Of a DNA stretch of 64,000 bases, positions 56,855 through 64,000 are shown one piece after another (the first letter of the stretch is position 1; each line of letters opens with the position of its first letter). The DNA is taken from the NCBI GenBank assembly GCA_026315105.1, contig CM048750.1, forward strand, positions 166,622,549 to 166,686,548. The letters are read 5' to 3'. The stretch comes from Locusta migratoria (taxonomy: Eukaryota > Arthropoda > Insecta > Orthoptera > Acrididae). A program made the translations under genes and the position numbers. The notes under the pieces were generated by a model, which was given only the letters and a program-made list of their open reading frames with translations, had not been told where the DNA came from and made no database searches.

Positions 56855-57425
56855 CATTCCAAAGGTCAGCTTTTATTTTAGTATTTTCTTCTTGAAACGT
56901 TTCTGCTAATGCAGATCTCTGACAGGGCCTCTTTCAAGTTTCTCTTTTCTCCTACAGTCCATTGTTCACGCCACCTGCCACTGCAGTCTTCTTCGGTCCA
57001 CATCAACTTTCACCTCGTCCCTTAATCTTGCTCATTGTCTTCCAATTGGTCCGTTATGATTTTCTGCATTCTAGGAAACCTTTCTGGCCCCATCGCTTTG
57101 ATGTTCCGAACTATCAAGACTATTACTTTCCACGATTTCTTTTAGATGCTTTGTGTGTAACGTGCTTCGTGTAATTACATTTCTTCATTTCTCACACAGT
57201 CTTCTCGTTTTACCAAGCATCTTTCACAGAAAGCTCATTTCTGTTGTTGGTACTATCCTGCTCAGTCCTACATCCTAATGCATAGTTCAAAACTGGAGGG
57301 TAATACGACTTTTATATTACGATTCTTGCTTCAGCAGATATTTTCAAATTTCTAATTATGTCCAATAGAAGATAAAATTTCGAACAACTGTCTATAATAT
57401 CTGAAATTTTTTTCTTGATGTCTCC
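56855..57425. other. Unassigned, possibly decayed LINE
   Basis: Pyrimidine-rich plus-strand text resembles the antisense side of a LINE, but no RT motif could be read. Confidence 0.35.
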
Positions 57426-57429
57426 TTTC

Positions 57430-58150
57430 TTGGTTAGTTCATGTACACAAATACCCTGCAAGTCACATTGAAGTCATGGCAGAGGGTTCATCTAACCGCT
57501 TTATGATTTTTTATACAGTTCCATTCTCTAATAGCTCGCGGGAAGAAGGAACACCTAAATCTTTCTGTTTACGATCTGATTTATTTTGATGATCATGTCT
57601 TCCTACGTAGGTGGGTGTTAATAAAATGTTCTCATTCGCAAGAGAAAGTTGGTGAAAAATTTCGCTAATAGATCTTGTTGCAACGAATAACGCCTGTTTT
57701 AATGCTTTCCACCCCACTCGCGCATCATTCCTCTGACACTCTCCGCTACATCGCGATAGTACAAATCGAGCTGCTCGTCTCTGAATTTTCTGAGACTTGT
57801 CCGTCAGTCCCACCTGGTGTGGATCCCACAATGCACAACACTGCTCCAAAATAAGACGCACAAGTGTGGTGCAGGCAGTTTCTTTAGTAGAGCTGTTGCA
57901 TCTTCTAAGTGTTCTGCCAACGAAACGTTTTCTTTGGTTCGCTTTCCCTACAATATTTTCTGTGTGTCTTGCCACTCCTAAATATTTAGTAGAATTTATG
58001 GCCTGCAGTTTTGGCTGATGTCATGTAAATCAAGTTTAATGGGCTTCTTTCAGCTGTCATATGGATGACTTCACAATTATTAAGGGTCAATTGCCATTTT
58101 TTGCACCATGCTAATATCTAAATCACTTTGCAGTTGCTGCAACTTTCACA
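57430..58150 (-). mobile_element. LINE family B copy, 3' portion
   Basis: A 154-codon frame (57975-57511) reads HTENIVGKANQRKRFVGRTL, LRRCNSSTKETACTTLVRL, LEQCCALWDPHQVGLTDKSQ, RRAARFVLSRC, LLTPTYVGRHDHQNK and a frame-changed end. The 3' UTR (tgaaccctctgccatgactt) finishes near 57430. Its 5' part reaches the NWQ block near 58100. It is the longest uninterrupted family B frame here. Confidence 0.9.
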
Positions 58151-58159
58151 GTACGTCAG

Positions 58160-58425
58160 AAAAGCAGACAGCCTGAATGTACTGCCGGAACACGGCCTTC
58201 CCAGCAGTGACCAGGCAAAAACAGAGAGGACGTCACAGAGCTGAAAGTCCCAACTGTTACCGTTGCATTCACACCGAATACAATTATCACCTGTGCTGCA
58301 CGTCTGGACCCTCTTTTCTTAAAATTATATTTTATTTATGTTTATTAACATTCGCGATCAACAAGGCTGAACAGAACTAAATTGGGCCGAGCTTTGCAAT
58401 ACAACTCCATCTTTACTTTTTTAAG

Positions 58426-58426
<1 letters not shown>
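58160..58426. other. No gene recognised
   Basis: A 67-codon frame at 58177 has no domain. Confidence 0.5.

Positions 58427-58491
<65 letters not shown>
58427..58491. repeat. (TA)n microsatellite
   Basis: A perfect TA tract of about 32 units. Confidence 0.95.
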
Positions 58492-58495
<4 letters not shown>

Positions 58496-58699
58496 CCAGT
58501 CGCAGTCGAGATTCCTGTAGAATTTTTAGTCATATAGTAGTGTTATTTTTTTTTACCTTTTCGAATTGGGATTTATTCGATTAAGATTCGCAAAAGCCTG
58601 AGAATGCCAATACTAATCCGAAAAGTTGAATCGCTGATACCATCGTCACAATTAAGGTATGTGTCCAACAAAACATGGCAAGGTAATAATGCCAAAGCC

Positions 58700-59115
58700 A
58701 TGTTTTAAAAGAAGCTCTGCAATCCTGGGCCTGAACAGGAGAGAGATTAGACCCATCGTTGGATTGCTGACAGGCCATGGGAATTTCAAAAAAACACCTA
58801 CGTACAATGGGAATAACAGAAGAGGACCCTAAATGTAGGATCTGTGATGACGGTGATGAAACTGCATCACATCTTCGAATGCATTGCATTGGAGAGTAAA
58901 AGGCACAGAACATTTGGGACAATCAGACCCGAACAAATTGTGTCTAATAAAGAACTGGTAAAGGGACTCCTTGCACTGTTCAAGGGCATTGGTTGGCTTT
59001 ACTAGATATACAGGGAGCGATACCGCACAATAAACTTAGTTTCGTTGCGGGTAGTGGCGGGTTGGTCCAAGACTGTTTTGGCTTCCCTGGAAAAATCAAT
59101 CAGTCGATCAATCAA
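58700..59115 (+). mobile_element. LINE C-terminal fragment with CCHC-like knuckle
   Basis: Plus strand: LNRREIRPIVGLLTGHGNFK, KHLRTMGITEEDPKCRICDD, GDETASHLRMHC. The spacing C-x2-C-x8-H-x4-C matches the zinc-knuckle-like end of RNase H-bearing LINEs. It stops near 58900. A readable GFPGKINQSINQS tail and (AATC)n repeat (59094-59118) probably mark the 3' end. RT and RNase H cores are absent. Confidence 0.7.
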
Positions 59116-59119
59116 TCAA

Positions 59120-59980
59120 GGTATGACTCTGCTAGTTTGGATGAAGCTGGACTCTATACGCGTACCACTAAATACATTTTATTCCAGTAACTCATTAATA
59201 GGAAAGACAATATCACCATTGAAGAGAGAGACTTACTTCGACTTTTATTAGTACAGCGAGATAGCATGTACTGCTAGGCTTGGCACCCCTTTTACACGTT
59301 ACGTTTTGGGCAGGAGGTACATTTCTCAGGACAATCATTTTCACTACTTTTGGGAGAGAATTCTAGTACCCATTGCATGGGGGTACTGAATCATCCTAAA
59401 TTGCTGTAGTTTGATCATTGCTAAATCGTTTATAAGAGATTCGGTATCCGAATGAACATCAATTCAGCAGGATATAATGAAGATAAGTTGAGTATAACGT
59501 GGCGCTACAGTTCTAAATCCAAGGCCCCGGGCAATGTTGCACCGGACCTTAAACGCTGGTGAACAGTGAAATGCAGGATAAAATTAGAGGGCTTCTGGGA
59601 TTTAACTTATCAGTTGTCGAACCTTGCGCAGAGTTTAACGTATAAAGAACAGATAAAAGAAAGCAGCAGATATGGAGTTGCAATATACTTTTTCCACGTT
59701 GAAAAATCATCTGTCTGGTATTACCATGAGGCTGGAAGTTTACGCCAGTACCGACTGCGCTGCAGGGTCCCCTCAACTTTGGCTGCCCGGCCAGGGGGTG
59801 CTCATGTACAACAATGAAATGCTAATTTGGGCAGCTGGTCGTTTGTCGTACAAGTGTTCACAAGAACGAGTAACTTGATTACATGTTCAGGCACAAAAAA
59901 ACTTAAGATTGCTAAATCACGTCCCGTCCAAAGCTATGATTATTACAGACTGAGTTTTGCTTGGGTTTCTTACAGCTGGA
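59120..59980. other. No gene recognised
   Basis: Frames of 65-83 codons are present but without domains. This is the 3' flank of the large LINE. Confidence 0.5.
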
Positions 59981-59984
59981 ATTT

Positions 59985-60116
59985 TTTAAATTTTTTTTAT
60001 TTAGGGCGCACAACTGCTAACGTCATTAGCGCCCGGATCAAAACTGGGATATACCCAAGGATAATAAGACTATAAAAATAGCTAACAAACAGAATAAAAA
60101 ACAACAAAGGAAAGAG
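59985..60116 (-). mobile_element. 3' UTR of the large LINE
   Basis: On the minus strand the ORF2 stop is followed by about 130 bases ending in an A-rich stretch (taaataaaaaaaattt). It contains the GC hairpin at 60004-60034. It ends in A-rich sequence rather than in microsatellite units. Confidence 0.75.
60004..60034 (-). other. 3' UTR hairpin GGGCGC/GCGCCC
   Basis: Minus strand GGGCGC (60029-60034) pairs with GCGCCC (60004-60009), enclosing GCTAA/TTAGC that can pair as an alternative. Such terminal hairpins in LINEs can serve as the site recognised by their own RT; that role is inferred here. Confidence 0.6.
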
Positions 60117-63100
60117 CTAAATGTCCATTGACAAATTGGTCAAGTTGATAAAATCCAATACTCTAGCAACAGCCCCCGCGTCATCAGCTAAAATTTCTTC
60201 CAGAGTAGACGGAAAGTGAAGGGCTACACGGAGATGATTAAAATTAACACAAGTCAGTAAAACACGTCGCACTGTCAGCAGTTCACCGCAGGAGCATAGC
60301 GGTGCAGGTTCGGCGGATAGCAAGTGACGGTGGCTGAAACGGCAATGACCGATCCGCAACCGAGCCAGGATGACCTCCTCCCGCCGAGAGGGGCGTGAGG
60401 ATGTCCTCCAAGCGGTCGGGATCGGTTTGACAGTTCGCAATTTATTGTTGTACAGTGAAAGCCACACACTGTGCCATTGCGACACGATACTCCGGCGAAG
60501 AGCCCGTTGAACATCGTCCGATGGGACGCAAAAGGTAGCCATGCGAGGCAGAAGAGCTGCTGCCTTGGCTGCTGTGTCGGCGGCCTCATTCCCGGGCACA
60601 CCCACATGGCCAGGGACCCACAGGAAAGAAACGTGACAGCTGTCATCCGCCAGCAACTGGAGGGAGCGTTGGATCCGATACACGAGAGGATGGTTCGAGA
60701 AAGGGTCCTTAAGACTCTGCAGGGCACTAAGGGAGTCAGAACATATGGCATAGAAAGGGTGGCGGTGGCGGCAGGTATACAAAACGGCCTGGTGGAGGGC
60801 GAAAAGCTCAGCCGTGAAGTTCGAGCACCGGTCAGGGAGCTTGTATTGGAAACGGTTGTCCCCGACGACGAAGGCAGATCCGACACCGGCAGTGCTCTTG
60901 AAACCATCAGTGTAAATAAATACGGCATTATCGAACCGCGAACGGAGTTCGACAAGCCTCGAGCGGAATACCAAATCCGGAGTGCTCTCCTTGGGGAGCG
61001 AACTAAGTTCGAGGTGTGTGTGAACCTGGGCCTGATGCCACGGTGGCAATGGGCTTTCGCTCAACCGAAGGGTGGAAGGAAGGGTAAAATCAAGCCGCTG
61101 TAGCAGGCGGCGAAACCGAACTCCCGGTGGAAGCAAGGCAATCGCAGACAGCTGATATTGGCGATCGAGTGAGTCGTCAAAAAATAATCTGTAAGATGGA
61201 TGGTTGGGCATCGACCATAGGCGGCATGCGTACCGACACAAGAGTATGTCACGTCGAGTGGTCAAGGGTAATACAGCAGCCTCGGCATACAGACTTTCAA
61301 CAGGGCTGGTATAAAATGCACCGGTCGCCAGACGTAATCCACGATGGCGAATGGAGTTGAGACGGCGGAGAATCGACGGCCGTGCTGAAGAGTATACAAG
61401 GCTTCCATAGTCGAGCTTCGACTGAACAATGGCCTGGTAAAGGTGAAGCAGGACGGTACGATCCGCTCCCCATGACGTGCCACTGAGGACACGAAGAACG
61501 TTAAGGGATCGGGCACAACGGGCAGCCAGGTAGGACACATGTGTGGACCAGCAAAGTTTCCGATCCAACATGAGTCCCAAGAATTTTGTAGTCTCCACGA
61601 AAGGGAGAGCAACAGGGCCGAGACGTAGAGAAGGTGGAAGAAATTCCTTGTATCTCCAGAAATTGATACACACAGTTTTCTCAGTGGAGAATCGGAAGCC
61701 GTTTGCGATGCTCCAGGAATATAGACGGTCAAGACAGCGTTGGAGAGAACGCTCCAAGAGACACGTCCGCTGGACGCTACAATAAATTGCGAAATCGTCA
61801 ACAAAAAGAGATCCGGAGACGTCGGCTGAAAGGCAATCTACGATCGGATTGATTGCAATGGCAAAGAGCACCACACTCAAGACGGAGCCCTGTGGTACCC
61901 CATTCTCCTGGCAAAAGGTATCTCACAAAACAGAGCCCACCCGTACCCGGAACTTGCGATCCGCCAAAAACGCTTGAATGAAAAGAGGAAGGCGGCCCCG
62001 AAGGCCCCATGTGTGCAATGTGCGGAGAATGCCCGCTCTCCAACAGGTATCGTACGCCTTCTCCAAGTCGAAGAACACTGCTACTGTTTGACGCTTTTTT
62101 AGAAAGTTGTTCATAATGAAGGTCGACAACGTAACGAGGTGGTCAGCAGCAGAGCGGTGTCGACGAAAACCGCATTGGATATTAGTCAGGAGGCGGCGAG
62201 ATTCGAGGAGCCAGACCAACCGAGCGTTAACCATGCGTTCCATCACCTTACAGACGCAGCTCGTCAGAGAAATGGGGCGATAACTGGAAGGAAGGTGTTT
62301 GTCCTTCCCTGGTTTGGGGATGGAGACAACAATGGCTTCACGCCAACTTGTGGGAACATGACCTTCAGTCCATATGCGATTGTAGGTACTAAGAAGAAAG
62401 CACTTGCCCGCAGGAGAGAGGTTCTTCAGCATCTCAATATGAATGGAATCGGGCCCGGGAGCAGAAGACCGGGACAGGGCGAGAGCACGGTCTAGCTCCT
62501 GCATGGTGAAGGCGACGTTATAATTTTCACGATTAGAAGAGTGGAAGGAAGGCGGCCGGGCCTCTTCCACCTGTTTGCGAGGGAGAAAGGCAGGGTGGTA
62601 ATGGGCAGAGCTCGAAACCTCCGCAAAGAAACGACCCAATGCGTTTGAAACAGCTGGGTCCACGAGGACTGCGTTCTCCACGGTCAGGCCAGGAATCGGG
62701 GAATGGACCTTGATGCCGGACAAACGGCGTAGGCCACCCCAGACAACCGTGGAGGGAGTAAAACGGGTAAAAGAACTAGTAAAAGCAGTCCAGCAAGCTT
62801 TCTTGCTGTCGTTTATGATACGACGGCACTGCGCTCTCATACGTTTGTAATTGATGCAATTCTCCAATGTTGGGTGGCGGCGGAAGGTGCGTAAAGCACG
62901 GCGCCGGGCTCCAAGCGCGTCGCGGCAGGCTGCAGTCCACCAAGGGACCTGGACACGACGTGGAGAAGAGGATGTACGAGGTATGGAACGTTCAGCAGCA
63001 GTGAGAATAACCTCTGTGAGGTATTCGACCATACTGTCACAGTTGGGAAAATTCTGATTGTGAAAAACAGCCATGGAAGAATAAAGCCCCCAGTCGGCTT

Positions 63101-63797
63101 TAGAAATGTTCCAACTGGTGGGACGTGGAGATGGGGAATGATGTAGGAAGTGGATGATACAAGGGAAATGGTCACTCGAGTGCGTGTCAGAAAGTGCATA
63201 CCACTCAAACCGACCGGCAAGCTGAGGAGTGCATATTGCGAGGTCTATATGGGAATAAGTGTGTGTTGTGTCAGAAAGGAAGGTCGGTGCACCGGTGTTG
63301 AGGCAGACAAGATCGAGGTGGTGGAGAAGGTCCACCAAAAGGGAGCCTCTCGGACAAGGTGCCGGAGAGCCCCATAGGGGGTGGTGGGCATTAAAGTCGC
63401 CTACCAACACGAAAGGTGAAGGGAGCTGGTCAACAAGGTTTAGCACATCTGCCCTAGTAAGGGCAGATGACGATGGCGAATATATATTACAGAGGGAGAA
63501 GGTAAATGTGGATAAGGTGATGCGGACGGCAACTGCCTGTAGGTGAGTGTGCAAGGAAATGGGATGGAAATAGACGTCGTCTCGAAGGAGCATCAGAACC
63601 CCTCCATGGGCTGGGACACCTTCCACGGGTGTCAGGTCGAACCGCACAGAGGTGTAGTGTGGAAAGTCTGCACGATCACGTGGACGCAACTTAGTTTCTT
63701 GAAGACAGACGATAAGCGGGCAGTGCAACCGAAGGAGTAGTTTTAACTCCTCCCGATTGGAGCGAATGCCTCTAATGTTCCATTGAAGGAGTGCCAT
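60117..63797 (-). pseudogene. LINE ORF2: endonuclease, RT and RNase H; one in-frame TGA
   Basis: A single frame of 1,226 codons. The start is at MALLQWNIRG, because an APE-type endonuclease begins with this block; the upstream ATG at 63833 would add 12 hydrophobic residues. Domains: endonuclease about 1-225 (QETKL, GDFNAHHPLWGS, SDHFP); RT about 400-760 (PGPDSIHIEMLKNL, SYRPISLTS, FFDLEKAYDT, GVPQGSVLS, catalytic FVDDFAIYC); RNase H about 960-1090 (YTDG, ELFALHQA, SDSLSAL, GNEAADTAAKAA, all four acidic residues); a C-terminal CSCG...C knuckle in which the expected His is Arg (TVRRVLLTC). TGA at 61923-61925 splits the RT just before GVPQGS; no frameshift was seen. I-like or related RNase H-bearing clade. 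The apparent plus-strand frames are shadows. Confidence 0.92.
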
Positions 63798-63846
63798 GAT
63801 AAAAATGAAATAAGAAATAAGGATAAAAACCAACTAGCAAGCGGGG

Positions 63847-64000
63847 TCACCTCGACGGCCCCTGAGGACCGGATTTCGAGGGAGCACTGCTATCGCCATC
63901 TAGTGGCAAAGGGTCATGTTCCATTGGTTCGACCGACGCGCCTGCCACCTCCCTGAGTTGATCAGGAGGGGCAGTTTCCACCGCCGGTAAAGGGCCGGGC
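63847..64000 (-). CDS. C-terminal end of LINE ORF1 (runs off the window)
   Basis: Minus-strand frame open from the window edge to TGA at 63847-63849, ending in MEHDPLPLDGDSS and SGPQGPSR. It ends 49 bp before the ORF2 start at 63797, as expected for a two-ORF LINE. ORF1 proteins bind the RNA. The gag-like domain itself lies outside the window, so this rests on position and the open frame. Confidence 0.55.
   Translation of the reverse strand, partial: PGPLPAVETAPPDQLREVAGASVEPMEHDPLPLDGDSSAPSKSGPQGPSR

Noticed and set aside
60471..61103. A 210-codon plus-strand open frame
   Set aside because: It is antisense to the RNase H and C-terminal part of LINE ORF2 and has no domain. High GC content leaves few stops on the other strand.

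Overview
The window is animal DNA made almost entirely of mobile elements, and no host protein-coding gene could be supported. The mix fits a large, repeat-rich arthropod genome: several tRNA-headed SINE families with intact target-site duplications (TSDs), 5'-truncated non-LTR retrotransposons (LINEs), Penelope-like elements (PLEs) with GIY-YIG endonucleases, mariner and PIF/Harbinger relics, and many long microsatellites. A polyneopteran insect such as a grasshopper or relative is my best guess. That is inference from repeat style, not a measured match.

LINE layout. Two related CR1/Rex1-like families supply most of the reverse transcriptase (RT) fragments. Family A (copies at 0.2-1.8, 13.4-14.0 and 35.7-38.1 kb) ends in SIWEWNR and a 3' UTR containing taccctccgccac. 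Family B (18.9-19.8, 22.5-23.2, 26.2-26.7, 28.3-28.9, 32.4-32.9, 40.7-40.9, 43.3-44.5, 56.7 and 57.4-58.1 kb, both strands) ends in AIREWNGR. Both end in tgtagat-type tails. All copies are 5'-truncated and carry frameshifts. A different LINE with endonuclease, RT and RNase H domains fills 60.0-64.0 kb on the minus strand. Its 1,226-codon ORF2 is broken by a single TGA, so it is the youngest element here. An old relative lies at 6.0-7.4 kb, and a YADD-type (RTE-like) LINE with a (GAT)n tail lies at 55.5-56.7 kb.

SINEs. The commonest SINE (type 1) has a tRNA-like head and a tail shared with a second SINE (type 2) that has a different head. Several copies have clear 11-14 bp TSDs and sit inside older elements. 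Two further tRNA-headed families (here C and D) are present.

DNA transposons. A PIF/Harbinger-like element with 13 bp terminal inverted repeats (TIRs) lies at 8.14-9.82 kb, a Tc1/mariner internal-deletion derivative at 25.5-26.0 kb, a mariner relic at 39.7-40.2 kb, a GAACTAGTTCG-rich fold-back element at 21.06-21.93 kb, and a 1.3 kb non-coding TIR element at 35.87-37.17 kb that cleanly interrupts a LINE open reading frame.

Most interesting. Four unrelated inverted-repeat elements (11.6-12.75, 27.45-27.73, 33.30-33.76 and 40.9-42.28 kb) share one plan: each arm carries a hammerhead-ribozyme-like motif (CTGATGA, stem-loop, GAAA) pointing outward, about 50-80 bp from the end. Similar motifs occur downstream of the GIY-YIG domain in both PLE fragments (30.7 and 50.8 kb) and alone at 32.95 and 52.3 kb. 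Hammerheads in PLEs are known. A repeated non-coding design with two divergent, outward-facing ribozymes is the system most worth testing. All alignments here were made by eye.
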